Source of the DNA: Posidonia oceanica
Lineage: Eukaryota; Streptophyta; Magnoliopsida; Alismatales; Posidoniaceae
Length of the DNA: 64,000 nucleotides
Reading direction: 5' to 3'
NCBI GenBank assembly: GCA_037176725.1
Contig: JAZBRS010000020.1
Coordinates: 99,838,501-99,902,500, forward strand
In this document: positions 1-11,805 of the stretch, one piece after another
Layout: each line of letters opens with the position of its first letter
Numbering within the stretch: the first letter of the stretch is position 1
The notes under the pieces: model-generated
Told to the model about the DNA's origin: nothing
The model's database searches: none
Seen by the model: the letters and a program-made list of their open reading frames with translations, nothing else
Made by a program: the position numbers and the translations under genes

Positions 1-1358
1 GTCGATGGACTGACAAGACGCCTTGGGGGAGATGATGAAGATGCAGGTACCCGAATCACTAGATCAATGGCAAGATGTCGTCTAGTGGCCTCCGCGTGCC
101 ATGTAAGCAATGTTCCTTTCCTTCCAAACAAATGAAAATAAAAGATCTAGATTAATTCAAGTGTAGTAAACAGTAGTAGAAATAAGCAGAAAAATAATAC
201 AAACGAACGAAACTAATACTAACTGGGGGTTATTCCCCGCATGCACATGCTATGGGTCCTATGCTAAGGAATGCAATATGAAAGAAAAAAAGAGTAATTG
301 GAATGAGGTACTCCCTTCACCATCATGCTGTATGCAGTGAAGTAGAAGTGGAGGTATGGTCAAAGCTCCAGCTTGGCTCAAGATCTTTGGGATCGAAGAT
401 TTCTGGATCATAGGTGGAAGCTAGGATTCCTCTTTTGAAGGTGGAAGCTAGGGTTTCTGGATTGAAAACTCTAACTCTTTGAAGGTGGAAGCTTAAAAGA
501 AATCTGAAGGAAATCTCTCTCTTGAGCTCTCTCCAAAATAGGTTTTTTTCCAAATTGGCTGGGGGGACCCAAGTACTGACGTACAAGGTCTATTTATAGG
601 CTCAAGGGATGTGGGTGGTTCACACCTAGAAGCTTCTAGAAGAAAAGTGACAGTTATTGTCAGTCGCCGCATATGTAGGCGATTAAAATTAGCAACCGCT
701 CAAGCACTCGTGGGAAAACCGAGGAAATTTGGTTCGATGGAGGCCACGATCGTTAGTCGCCGGTTATGTTGGCGCCTATTGGTCGAGGGGATCGTGGGAA
801 AAAACCGTTGCAGTTCCATGACTGTTAGTCGTCGGTTATGTTGGCGTCTAACAGTCGGTGGGATCGTGGGAAACAATCGTAAAAAATAACTGCAAGAGGC
901 GATTAAAGGAGCCTACGATAGTTAGTCACCTGCTACGATGACGTCTAGGTTAGTCACCTGTTCAAAGGGCGTCTATCTATGTCGCCTCCCCAGTTGACAA
1001 CTAGCAAGCTCAGTTCATTCCTAGCTCTAGCTCTTAGGTTCTATCCAGAGAAAACATGATAAAAGGTTGGGAAACTTCAGATAGTCTATGAAATCATGAA
1101 GACATCTTCTCTAACTCAAATCTGCCACGAATCTGAGTAAAAATAAAGGACACTCGAGGTACTCGGACTTGTTGTGAGTCTAAGTGTGTCAACTCTGCCA
1201 TAGCCAACAACCTGAGTCAAGTAGGATCAAGCGATGCTTCGAAGAAATTACGGAAGATCTGGGAAATATGTTATCAACACTTAGACATGTGATTTGGAGC
1301 GCCTCAAGGTCCCTATCTTAAAAGAACTCTCAGAAATGCGAAAATGAGATATCTAGAG
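1..1358 (-). repeat. 3' LTR of element A (partial at window edge)
   Basis: Near-identical to 19670-21026 in the same orientation. The minus-strand start, expected as TGTAGATATC, has decayed to TCTAGATATC at 1358. It carries the TATA motif (TATAAATA on the minus strand, 590-598) and several imperfect palindromes with GTCGCC and GGCG arms (657-686, 751-780, 823-855, 919-980). Open frames inside it, such as 611-889, arise from these repeats and are not genes. Confidence 0.9.
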
Positions 1359-1371
1359 ATGCCCCTCCTTG
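1359..1371 (-). other. Polypurine tract of element A
   Basis: On the minus strand the bases just before the 3' LTR read AAGGAGGGGCATC. A G-rich purine run abutting the LTR start is the plus-strand primer of LTR retrotransposons. A near-identical tract (GGGAGGGGTATC) precedes LTR B at 47791-47802. Confidence 0.75.
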
Positions 1372-2442
1372 GAATTGATCTTGGAACAAGATCGGGTCCA
1401 AGGCAAGAATGATGTCCTATTGAGCATTTCCTGAAAAGGGGAGCTCCATCTCAAACAATTTGCCACTGATGTAGCCAAAGGAAAGATAAAAAGAGGCTTT
1501 TAAATTGCCATCATATTGGAAACTCAGGCATGGAGGGATCAAGTCGGTTTCCGAACTATGTGTCGTAGCCGATGTCAAGACCAGGTCAACCATGTAGAGG
1601 TGCTCCAATGAGGCAAGAACTAAGGAGGAAATCGCGGGATATTATTCCGACACGATCGAAAGGAGTGTGACATCTTGTTTGAGACTTCACTCAGGTTGGA
1701 ATTGATAAAAGGATAGGTAGGAACTGGGTTGACTCTAGGAGAATCACATGTTCTAAGGGTTTCTAACACTCTTGAAGATCAATGCTCCGTTCGTGCTCCA
1801 CTTCTAATGATATGAGAAAATGCATGGATGCATGATTCAAACATACGATGATAATGCAAGGTCAACACGCAATGCAATGAATGGTCCATATGCTAGGTTA
1901 GGCCGGCGGGGTACGGTTGGTCCCAAACCATATGGACATATGCAAAATGAATGAATGCAATTCATTGTGGTCAAGTGTTCTCCATCCTCAAGTGTGACCA
2001 GCACTCTCCGGAAAGGACCGTCATCCCACAGCTCGATTTGGCAAGTAAAGAAGTTCCATGCAAAGAGAACCAGGTGAGGGAGTGAACCCTTCACTTGCCA
2101 ATCCGATGTGTCGTCTGGTGTTCGCAGTGGTTGCGTCGGTGGGCACTGTGTGAGCTTAAGACAGGAGTTCATTCTTCAGCTTTAGTTCGGAGTTTGCAGG
2201 TGGTAGCATCATTCTTAGTGAAAGGGATGCTGTGTTGTAACAGATGGTTTGTTCCGATGTTTTAGTCGCCTCCTCTTTAGGCGCCTGGGCTAGTCGCCGG
2301 CTTCTAGGGCAACGCGCGATCTCCTGGCTTCTTTATTTCAACAACCGTTTTAACCTCAGATTCTCTTGATAGGGGGAAATAAAAGACGGCCGTCCTTGCC
2401 TTTCAGAGAGCATTCTGCACAAGTAAACCCCCTCTCTTAATC
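1372..2442. other. Non-coding 3' region of element A
   Basis: No reading frame with recognisable content. A paired palindrome of the family type (GTCGCC, then GGCGCC, then GTCGCC again) lies at 2262-2300, shortly upstream of the first antisense gene, and may be part of its promoter region. Nothing else is recognised. Confidence 0.5.
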
Positions 2443-3809
2443 ATGAAGCTTCCTTCCTTCTCTTTTTCGACCTTCCAAGTGGGGAAGGTGGTTGATATCC
2501 CCAACCATTTGATGAAAGCCATTCGGGATGATCAGCTATGTTCTCTTCTTTTCCCCTTTGTCTTTGCATGCCTTATTTGTGGTTTTACTTCTGAATGTTG
2601 CTTGTTTAGGTTGTAGTAAACCTCACGGGATGCCCAAACTTTCATAACTCTTTTCGATATACTCTGCCTTGGGTGTCTGGCTTGATCAACCGAGCAGAGG
2701 ATAACAAGCATCTCTTCGGATCCAGTGGTTTTGAGAAGCTGCTTGATTTGAATTGCACGCCCTTGCCTTGGCCATTGTTGCATGCTTTGATGGCTTTTTA
2801 GAATGGCTCCTCCAACACTTTCAACCTTCCTTGTGGGGAGACTCTGATTACATGTGAGGAGGTATCTTCTTTACTTGGATTGGCAGTGGAATCTACTCAA
2901 GCGGCAAATGATCGCTTCGCTGTTTCTGTTGAGACAGTGAGCTCCAAGAAGAGAGGTTGGTATTTAGCAAAAGATCAAGATGCCAACAAGGCTTTGATGC
3001 ACTCGGGGAGGCCCTTTCTTCGAGGTTTGTGGGAGATTCTTAGCACCCGATAGCTCGCTGAGGCTGAACTGAGGACCTATCTGTTCATAGCCATTGGCGG
3101 GCTTGCATTGTTTGCTAATGCAAATTTTACACTGGATCTTCACCACGTGGATCTTCTGATGTTGGCGGCTGTTCGTCCAGACTTGTACTTGGCTTCTGCT
3201 GTACTGGCATATACCATGGAGGAGCTCACTAGTGCTTCTTGTTCAGGGAAGTTCTTCAGCTCTCCACTGCTATTGCATAGGTGGTTCATGTCTCACTGCT
3301 GCTGCTATACAGATTTTGCCGCCCTGAGCTTCTATGACTGCATCTTCCGCCTTGGTTGCTTGTCACTGCAGGATTTTGATTTTGTTCCGAAGCTGCCTAG
3401 GGCTCATAAGGTGTGGGTGATGAGCACAGTTCACAATGGCCTTGACCTTGTCCTGGTGGGTGCCACATCGTTTGTGCTGTATCCCATCCATCGCTATCCA
3501 CGTCTGCTGAATCAGGAGCTTATTGTTCAGGCTGATGCTGTTCTGACCCCTCTGATCTGTACTCATAAGGAAGACGGTGATCGAGATGAGAGGATGGTCC
3601 TGGAGAACATAGCACACTGGGTTCACATTGGCAGGTGAGTGTCTCTGAGTGCGCCTCGGCTTTCTACAGTTTCTCGGGAGTCCCAGGAGTCGAAGTACGT
3701 GAAGTGGTATGCACGGCGTTGCCCCACTCCTCAGAAATATGCTGATTACAGGCTGGAGTTCCTAAATATGCTTGGCCTTGGCTGTTCGAGCATGGCAAAG
3801 CATGCCTGA
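2443..3809 (+). pseudogene. Antisense accessory gene 1 of element A: PMD/DUF7745-like protein, 2 exons, broken
   Basis: The gene lies opposite to gag-pol, between pol and the 3' LTR. Exon 1 (2443-2535, 31 codons) starts MKLPSFSF. An intron of about 74 bp ends TTTAG at 2609; its donor reads CAG|CTATGT, apparently decayed from GTATGT. Exon 2 (2610-3809) continues in phase for 400 codons with three in-frame stops (one near 2800, one near 3050, TGA near 3637). Readable segments are NLPCGETLITCEEVSSLLGL, then a hydrophobic helix (YLFIAIGGLALF), then LLLHRWFMSHC. This layout matches plant mobile domain and DUF7745-type proteins known from plant transposons and Ogre ORF1. Family assignment rests on layout, not on a search. 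The product would have been about 430 residues; its function is unknown. Confidence 0.6.
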
Positions 3810-4412
3810 TTTTATTTTAGGATGTGATGATTATGTTGTTAGTTAATGAAGATATTATGTTTTTATGTTATTTTAAGTTAAGTTGAGTTAGGTGTGTTTA
3901 CTGTTGTGTTTGGTTGTTCGTTAATGTCTATGTGTAAGTTTGTTTTAAGATGAATTTAGAGATTAGAGGGAAAAAGAGCTCTGTCCATATCAGTCGCCGC
4001 CCCTGATGGCGTCCACATTAGTCGCCTTCTCCTGGGGCGCCTAAGAGTTGTGCCCGCCAGCGTTCAAAGCAGAGCGGGAAAGTTGCCACTTTTGGTCTTA
4101 GTTGCCTTGGTTCCTGGCACCTAGGGCTGACATGGCTTTCCAGAATGTTCAAAATTTGAGGCGGGAAACTGGCTGTGTGAGGAACTTAAAGGATCAATCG
4201 TTGAAAATGGAGGTGCCTAAGCATGACGCCTTCCGATGTGGCGGCCAAGATACGGGTTCAGTAACAAAAACTGAATCGTTGCCCCCTTCTTTCAGACCTC
4301 CACCTCCTACTTCCTTCCTCTTTCTTCACAGTCCGGCGCCCTCCGTCTTCCTCTCCGGCGATTTTGGCGGCACGGCGGCGTGGTGTGGTGGCGGTTGCCT
4401 TCTCCTTCCCTG
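3810..4412. other. Spacer between the two antisense genes, with palindromes and a pyrimidine-rich leader
   Basis: 3990-4045 holds two palindromic units (GTCGCC...GGCGTCC and GTCGCC...GGCGCC), with looser copies near 4096-4135. 4275-4400 is CT-rich and GC-rich, like the 5' leader of plant genes, and ends just before the ATG at 4413. This is a plausible promoter and 5' UTR for the PMD gene; no clear TATA box is seen. Confidence 0.45.
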
Positions 4413-7400
4413 ATGGCGAGCGATGGCGGCGGCGTGGACAGCGGTGTGGGCGGCAGCGCGGGTGGCAACGACGGCAGGGCACACCGACGAAGGAGGTAAT
4501 CTCCTCCTCCTCCTCCGCTCCTTTGCTTCTCAGGTTTTTTTGGTGAAGTGGTCGGTGATGGTGGGACGGCAGGCAGCGGCGATGTTTGGCTGGAGAGGGG
4601 GCAGTAGCTTGACAGTGGGAGAGGAAGTGAAGTTGAAAAGATTTTTGTTTTGGTTTTGTTCTTTTTTTTTGTTTTTGTGAATGTGAATGAATAAAATTAA
4701 AGGATATTGAATGTTATGAATGTTTGAAAATTTCTGGAATTTTGTGAATGAAATGAAGATGCAAAATGTGAATGAAATTTTTGTTTTTTGAATGAATGAG
4801 GGATATTATATATTGAATGGATGAAGGAGAGTATTTTTGTGAAATTTTCTTGCAGGAAACGAATATTTATTGTTGAAAATTAAGGGGAGGTTATGTCAAT
4901 TTTTTTCCAGAAATTAGGAGATTTATTTTATTTATTAACGATGGAATATGTGGAATTTATGGGATAATGCACATTTATTATTTCTGTATTTTTGTGAATT
5001 AGTTTGGAAATGGATGAAAATAGTTGATTTTTAGAATATTTTCGCTAATATTGCGTAAGTAAATAATGTTGTGAAATTTTGGGGAATAGAATTCTCTCCT
5101 AAATTTTAAAAGAGTGAATTTAATTGTTAAAAGGAATGCTTAATCGATTAATTGGTGAATTGAATTATTAATGATTTTTAGGATAAATTCCTTAGAGAGG
5201 AATTAACTCATTAATTTGTAAACTTAAGATTAAAGGATAAGTTTGCTTAATTAATTATTAGGATAGGTTGGTGGATTAATTAAGCTAAATAGTCGAATTG
5301 AAAAGAATTTCCTTAGTGTGGTATTTTCTGTATTAAAACCTGAGGTGTTTGTACTTTTTAAATGGTTCACGTGTTTTCGAAAGAGTTATATATTTTAAGT
5401 GATACTTGAGACAATTTTCTTTAATGAGTATTTATTGGATAATTAAGAAAGGGTTTATATGTTTAATCAACGGAGTTTTAAAATTTCGAAGTGATTAATG
5501 GTTAAGTGTTTGATTAATGTTTTTAAAGTGATTAATTAATGTTTGAAAAGATTAATTAATATTTGGAATGATTAAGGTTTGACATGTTTAATTAATATTC
5601 AAGATGACTAATTAAGGTTTGCAATGGTTAATTAATGTTCGGGATGATTAATGAATATTCGAGATGGTTAATGTTTTGAGATGATTTAATGTTTTGGAAT
5701 GATCAAAGACCAATTAATGTTTAATTTAGCACAGACTGACCAAACTCTACTCATGCCGTTGTTCCAGGGTCTCCGATGAGTAGGTTGAGACAGGGAGGGA
5801 CGAGGCCGGTCCTTCTACTGCATGGGCGAGCTCCTCTCGTCCTCGCAAGCTTCGGACGAGGCGTCCATGTGCACCGTCTCCTGCTAGGACGGAGACAAGT
5901 GGTAGTGACGACAGCAGTCTTGGTCTGGGCGAGGTCCCCCGTTATCCTCCTCTTAGGAGAGCTAGGACAGCAGCTGAGCTTGCGGAGTTAGGCCAGGTGA
6001 GATCAAGTTTATATGTTTTAGTCTTCTATTAAGTTATTTTTCTTGTTTAAGAGGTTTATTAATGTTATTCTTTGCATTTTCTGTGTTAGATGCCATTGCC
6101 TAGCTGGGCCCGCTCCAATTGGGAGGATCTTCATGAGACGTACACCTATCTCCCAGACTTTCAGCGTGAGAGATTGGCTCAGATGGGCTTCGGCCACTTT
6201 CTAGAGATCGTGCCTTTCGAGATCCATCTGGGATTACTGGTCTCTTTTGCTGAGCGGTTCCACAGCGCTTCTGGCAGTTTCATCCTTCGTGTGGACGAGA
6301 TGATGATCACCCTAGAGGACGTGGTCAGACTGGTAGGCCTGAGGGTGGATGGCGAGCCCGTTGTAGCTGTGTGGCAGCACTACTATGGCGCTGAGCTGGA
6401 GTCTTGCTACGGGGTGCGACCTCCACGCTCCGGCCGCTACCACACTCATGTCAACATCAGGTGGTTGAAGGAGCGTTTCAACGACGTCTTACTTGCTGAC
6501 GTGGCGGCTCCAGGTGTCGCTGATCAGTAGCTGCGCATCTTTCTTTCCATCCTGTTCCATCGGCTGTTCTTCGGCACCTCTTCTCAAATGCTTCATGCCG
6601 GTTTTACTCCTCTCCTTCTGGATGTGGAGAGGATTGGTACGTACTCCTGGGACTCGGCCGTGCTGGCCTACCTTATCTCCCGCCTGTAGGCATTTTCTGT
6701 GGGACAGACGCGCTCTCTTTCTGGCTGCTTGCCCCTTTTCTAGGTTTGTGCTTTAATTTGCTGTCTGTTATTCTATTTACTTGCCTATTTCTGACTTGAA
6801 ATTGCTTCTTCAAATGATAGACTTGGATCTTTGAGCGCTTTCTATACTTGAGGCCTAGCATTCCTGGGGATGGTCCCGTCGAGTTCCCTCAGGCTCAACG
6901 GTGGATGGATGCATAGCTGGCTCCTGAGAGACTCCGACCGGTTAGGCACTTAGGCTGCTTTCTGTTGGAGGTCCTCCCCGAGGAGTGGGTAAGTTATTGT
7001 ACTTAGTCTTTCTTTTTTGTATAGTTTCTTGCTTGTATTTTGACTAAGTTGTGCCATAGGTTGTCAGGAGACCTTATGCTGACGGTGAGCATGCTGCTGA
7101 GGAGCTCGTTGCACATGGTTCCCACTTGTTTCTTCGAAAGTGCTGGCTTTTCAGCCTCTTCTTATGCCGCTTTAGTCAGGTGGGCCGTGTTTTGAGGCAG
7201 TTCGGCCTCCGACAGCTCATCCCGGAGCTTGGTCCTGCAGCTTGTTCCCTTGGGTCGTCCAGAGGGGGTCAGCCCGACACTCCTCAGCTGTTTGCCACTC
7301 AGCTTGAGAATTGGCGCTCTAGCGGTACTGCTCCTCTTCTGATGGCTCAGCAGAGACCGAGGTGGAGTGGAGGACTTGGTTTGACACCACCTTTGCTCAG

Positions 7401-8611
7401 TTGATAGTCTTCCACCGCTCTCTCTTCTATGGTGGGTCCAACGTGCCGATGGGCATTGGCTTCCGTGCGAGCAACAGTGTTAGTTCACTACGGCAGGAGC
7501 TGGTGGCTGCCCATTGTCGTATCCAGGAGCTGGTAAGTAATTTTGAGCTTTTCTTTTATTTATTGCTCCTTTACTTACATGTCTTTCTTTACTTGCTCAA
7601 ATGGCTGCCTCTGAGGGTATGACGGAGGCAGTTAGGACTCAGTAGCTGCAGCACACTTCTAGGGTTGAGGAGCTGGTACGGGAGAGAGACGAGCTGCTAT
7701 CTCGACTAGCACGAGTGAGTTTTGCCCCTTTCCTTTACTTATTCGCCCCTGTTCTTGCTATTTAACTAGTACTATCTGCTTCGGTGTAGGCTGAGGGTGC
7801 CTCGACTAGTGCAAAACCTCCTCCTCCTGCTGCTACGGAGCCGACTACTTCTCGTTTTAGGGTCATGCTCGCTGAGGAAGCTCAGGTTCGTGAGTCAAAG
7901 GTACCTCTGTCTCTTTTCTAACTTTAAGTATATGACTTGTTAGCTTACTCAATTCTTCCTTGCAGATCCAAGCCATGATGGACATGATTCACACCCCTCC
8001 TTCCACTGGGCCCACACAGAGTCAGCTTGATGACGCTTTGGGGCATGCTGACGAGCTGCAGGAGCGCCTTAGTCAGGTGGAGCGGGAGCGTGACAGCCGC
8101 ATCTAGGAGTTAGAGGCCCATGTGGCTGCATCTGATGCAGCCATGGCTAGGGTTCAGTTGGAGGCTACCTCCCTGAGAAAGGTACTTCTGCTGTGCTTTA
8201 ATACTTTAATTGTAGCTAGTCTTTTTGCTTTTCTTGCTGATAAACTGCTTTGACTCTATGGTTTGCTGTTTCTTGTTGCAGTTGAGTGATTTCCGTGGAC
8301 AGCAGCTGCGGGACATGGAAGCATCACTGATGCAGACGGAGGCGGTAGTTGAGTCAGTTCTCCCTGATGCTGATGTTGCTGATCTGATGCCTACCCCTGT
8401 TGCCGTAGCTCCTGCGGGGTCTGGGCATTCTCGAGTTTTGATGGCTGAGCAGGTTGCACGAGCGTGCTCTTCCCCTCACCTTGGGCTGCTTTGTTCTGTG
8501 CTGAGGGGGTCTCGAGAGAGGAGCCAGAGTGGAGCGACTTCTTCAATTGCACAGCCCAGGCCAAGGCCTCCCAGTGGTGAGCACGAGGATAATGGCGAGT
8601 CAGGCCACTGA
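4413..8611 (+). pseudogene. Antisense accessory gene 2 of element A: 9-exon plant mobile domain plus coiled-coil protein, broken
   Basis: Exons read from phase and GT-AG sites: 4413-4495, 5768-5996, 6090-6743, 6821-6988, 7060-7532, 7601-7714, 7790-7900, 7966-8181, 8282-8611. Phases join correctly throughout. Exon 1 is Gly-rich (MASDGGG) and intron 1 is 1.27 kb and AT-rich. Exon 3 starts at the PMD core: WARSNWEDLHETYTYL, then MITLEDVVRLVGLRVDGEPV, then WDSAVLAYLISRL. Exon 5 has GRVLRQFGLRQLIPE, a typical PMD C-terminal motif. Exons 6-9 encode a Glu/Gln/Arg-rich coiled coil. Damage: at least six TAG stops, most at positions where CAG is expected, one frameshift near 7350, and an acceptor decayed to AA at 7600. 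PMD proteins (Arabidopsis MAIN/MAIL1) act in the nucleus in gene expression and TE silencing; a role here is inference. Confidence 0.8.
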
Positions 8612-9914
8612 GTTTGTCCTTTTTGTTTGTTTGTTTCCGTCAGAGTCTGTACTTGTAAATATTTATATGAAATGAAATGTTTTCTGCTTTGTTTACCTAC
8701 GCATGCTTACTTTTATGTTAGTAATCACAAAGCATACCTTCCTTGGCAAAAGATTTGGTTAAGTTAATTGAAAAAAAAGATATAACAAATGTGAATGAAA
8801 AGAAAGCATACTTATTCTTGAAAAATGGGTGGAGGGAATTAATTTCTGGCCTCAGCTAAAGAGATGGAAAATCAAAGCCCAGTAGACGCTGATTGTGAGT
8901 CATCCGTGGATGCTCCAAAGATCATTATGTGAGTAATGTCTTTGTTGAGAGAACACACCCAAGCCGTGAAACACGCTTGAATAGGATGCTAACTTTGAAT
9001 CCTGGTGAGTTGTTAGTTGCATCATCAGCCAGATTAATTCCAGTTTTCCTACTTACTGAGTTCTCACTTGTAGGTAGGTTGGATGTTTTGGTTTCTTAGT
9101 TTTTTGGTTTTTTTGTCTTTTTCTAGGTTTTGTAATTTTTTTTGCGTTTTTGCTTTTACAATCTTTTTGGGTTTTGTTGCTTTTCTAATTTTTTTTGGAT
9201 TTTTGATTTCTCTAATGGGGAAAGCTGAGTATCTACTCTAAGCGTTAGCCTTTGGGTCTGTTCTAGCCGTATGAGTGGGCCCTATATTCATGGACATGTT
9301 TCTTGTGTCATGCTTGCACCTTTGGAGACTTTGGTCCGCCCATCAGTCCTTATTAAGGTTGTTCTTCCCTCAGCCCTTTTAGTCCTTGACCACCCAAGGT
9401 TGCGTATTCCTTGCCTGTCAGTGGAATGGGATGGGGGAGGTTTAAGACATAGTAGGCTCTCGGTTTTGGCTTAGGTCTTGGATTCCACTTGCCTATTTTG
9501 GTTCTTAATGCATCTTTCTAGGATTTATGCCTTACGATTCACAGATCGCTTTGGCAATTTTTGCTCTTTGGACAGCTCCTTGCTGCCCTCTTTTAGTTGG
9601 ACAGTTTCTTTTACTGTCTCTTTTCATTTGTTCCTCACTTGGACAGCTTCTTTGCTGCCTTCTTTCCTCTCTGTTTGGGTAGTTTTTGCTGCCATCTTTT
9701 CTGGACGCTTTCTAAGTTATTTGGCAAGCGGTTCATACCATAAGCCTCTACTTCTAGCTTACCTTTCCCTTACCTCCCTGTGCAAGGTGTATGTGGAGAT
9801 AGGTTAGGGCATGGGTCCCCCCTAGGTGTTCCTCTTCTTATTGGCTTTGGGAATCTTCCCCCTCTTTCAGCCCGATGTTAAGACCTAAGTCTACCATTGA
9901 TACAAGCCTGCTGG
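8612..9914. other. Non-coding 3' region between the PMD gene and the end of pol
   Basis: Where the two convergent units of element A meet. 9085-9210 is T-rich. 9571-9715 holds degenerate direct repeats built on GGACAGCTTCTTGCTGCC. Plus-strand open frames at 9271-9474 and 9478-9807 follow these repeats and show no protein-like content. 8620-8700 probably contains the PMD gene's 3' UTR (T-rich, with ATATTTATATGAAATGAAAT). Confidence 0.45.
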
Positions 9915-10452
9915 TCAAGGGTAGTACTTTTTCAAGTGCATTGCATTCCAGGGGTCAAGAAGATTCGTCCCGTTTTGGGATAACCGATAGGCATTCCCTG
10001 GTTATGCAGCAACCACTACATAGGGTCCCACCCAGTTTGGTTTTAACTTTCCCTTAGGGTGGGGCTTATTGTAGGGCAACACCTCTTTCAGCACCAGATC
10101 ACCAATTTTAAATTTACGTTCGATTACTTTCTTTTGGTAAGCCTTGGTTAACCTTTGTTGGTAGACACGCGTATGCTCGGCGGCTACCAGCAGTTTCTCA
10201 TCAAGGAGTTCCAAATGAAGGAGTAAAGCTTGTCTCTTTTCTTCAGCAGACATTCTCCTATCAATTTTAACTCTTAACAAGGGGATTAGGATCTCGTATG
10301 CGACTACTACTTCCATTCCAAAGGCTAAAGCATAGGGGGTTTGACCCGTTGCCGTCCTTATGATGGTGCGGTATGCCCATAACGCATTAACAAGACTTAT
10401 CTGACCAATCTGATCCCATTAGCGTCTTCTACCGTCTTTTTAATGACTTTGA
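9915..10452 (-). pseudogene. Element A integrase, C-terminal part
   Basis: End of the pol polyprotein. The 10316-10002 stretch contains FKIGDLVLKEVLPYNKP and KLKPNWVGPYVV, the usual integrase C-terminal motif for DNA binding. Reading continues through one stop to LDPWNAMHLKKYYP and a TGA at 9915-9917, the normal end of this family. Between 10452 and 10316 the frame shifts; the catalytic Glu region (EATNKTLIKVIKK) is still readable on one side of the shift. Integrase inserts the cDNA into the genome; this copy cannot make it intact. Confidence 0.75.
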
Positions 10453-11805
10453 TTAAGGTCTTATTAGTAGCTTCTGCTTAGCCGTTCCCTTACGGGTAAT
10501 ATGGGGAAGAGTGGTGTAGAGTGATACCGAATTTTTGGCATAACCCTTGAATTCCTCTGAGATGAAGATCGGTCCATTGTCTGCTACTAAGGCTTTAGGC
10601 ACCCCGAACCTTGCGATGATATTTCGATGTACGAATCGGCACAGGGTTGTGGCCTTGATGTTTGCAAATGCCTCCGCTTCTGCCCATTTGGTGAAGTATT
10701 CTGTTGCTGTGAGGATGAAGGTGTTGCCCTTTCCATGATGGATGGGTCCCACCACATCGAAGGCCCACATAGAGAAAGGCCATGGCGTTGATAAAGCGTG
10801 AAGCGCTGAAGTTAGAGCATGAATCTTGTTGGCATGCAGTTGGTAGCTCTTGCACCGCTTGACTTTACTTGCACAGTCAGCTTCCATGGTAGGCCAGTAA
10901 TACCCCATTCTGATTATCATTTTGGCCTTGAACTGGGAGTTGATGTGGCCCCCGTAGACTCCTTCATGTGTTTCTTTGAGAATTTCGGCTGATTCAGATG
11001 CGTCCACACATCGGAGTTCAATCCCTAAGGGTGTTCTCTGGAAGAGTGTGTTGGCTTTGATGTAGTACGTTGTAGCCATCCTCCTCAATGCTTCTCTATC
11101 CTTAGGAGTTGCATAGGTCGGGAAGGTGCGATCTTGTACATAATTCTGTATGTCATAGTACCACGGATTACCATCATTGCTTACTTTTGTAGCTCCTTGA
11201 TAACAAAGCTCTGTGCGTATGACGCTTTCCTGGTTTAGTTCCTCCCTGAATTCCTGAACCCATTCTGCGATAGACCCCACTGTTGGTGCGCTGATTTTTC
11301 GCACCGTGATGGATTGCTCGTTTGTCTCTGAACTGAAGGGAAACGAGGATGCCAATGAGGCCAATGAATCAGCCAGGATGTTGTTGCTTCTAAGTGCATG
11401 CACATATATTACTCTGTCAAACTTCTTCAATAAAGCTCTAGCTAGATTGCGGTATTCCTGCAGCTTTAGTGAGAGGGTCTTGTATTTGTTGAGGACTTGT
11501 CGTATGACAAGCTGTGAGTCTCCAATTACTTTTAGCCTCCTTGCCCCTAGATCGAGAGCCATTCGGAGCCCTAAGATGAGTGCCTCATATTCTACGATAT
11601 TATTGCTTGCCGGAAAGAGTAGCTGGGCTGCAGCGGGGAGAACAACACCCTCCGGAGTGAGGAGTGTTGCCCTTATTCCGGTGCCTTGCGAGTTAAGTGC
11701 TCCATCGAAATGGAGGGTCCATTTTCTGATAAGTGGCATGACACTACTGATCGCCAGTATTTCCTCGTCTGGAAAATCTGTTGATACTGGCTGATATCCT
11801 AACAC
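10453..11805 (-). pseudogene. Element A second RNase H (aRNH) and integrase N-terminal and core domains
   Basis: A 450-codon open stretch. Residues about 30-160 form the extra RNase H domain (WTLHFDGALNSQGTG, then NNIVEYEALILGLRMAL, then GDSQLVIRQV). A dual RNase H marks the Tat lineage. Integrase follows: the His pair of the zinc finger is present (ETHEGVYGGH), but the second Cys of the CxxC pair is Tyr (CKSYQLH). The core shows WAFDVVGPI and VADNGPIF, two of the three catalytic acidic residues. The frame ends in a frameshift just before the catalytic Glu. It would remove RNA and tRNA primers and carry out integration; the damaged zinc finger and frameshift mean it is inactive. Confidence 0.85.

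Noticed and set aside
611..889. 92-codon frame repeated at 20280-20558 and in element E LTRs
   Set aside because: Repeated RRLCWRL-type residues come from the palindromic LTR repeats; no start context or domain.
3635..3669. 35 bp intron in antisense gene 1 (GTGAGT...CTACAG)
   Set aside because: Too short for a plant intron; the frame continues directly through the TGA, which is more simply read as a mutated CGA codon.
11306..11794. 162-codon plus-strand open frame
   Set aside because: Exact antisense of the RNase H and integrase coding region of element A; no independent features.
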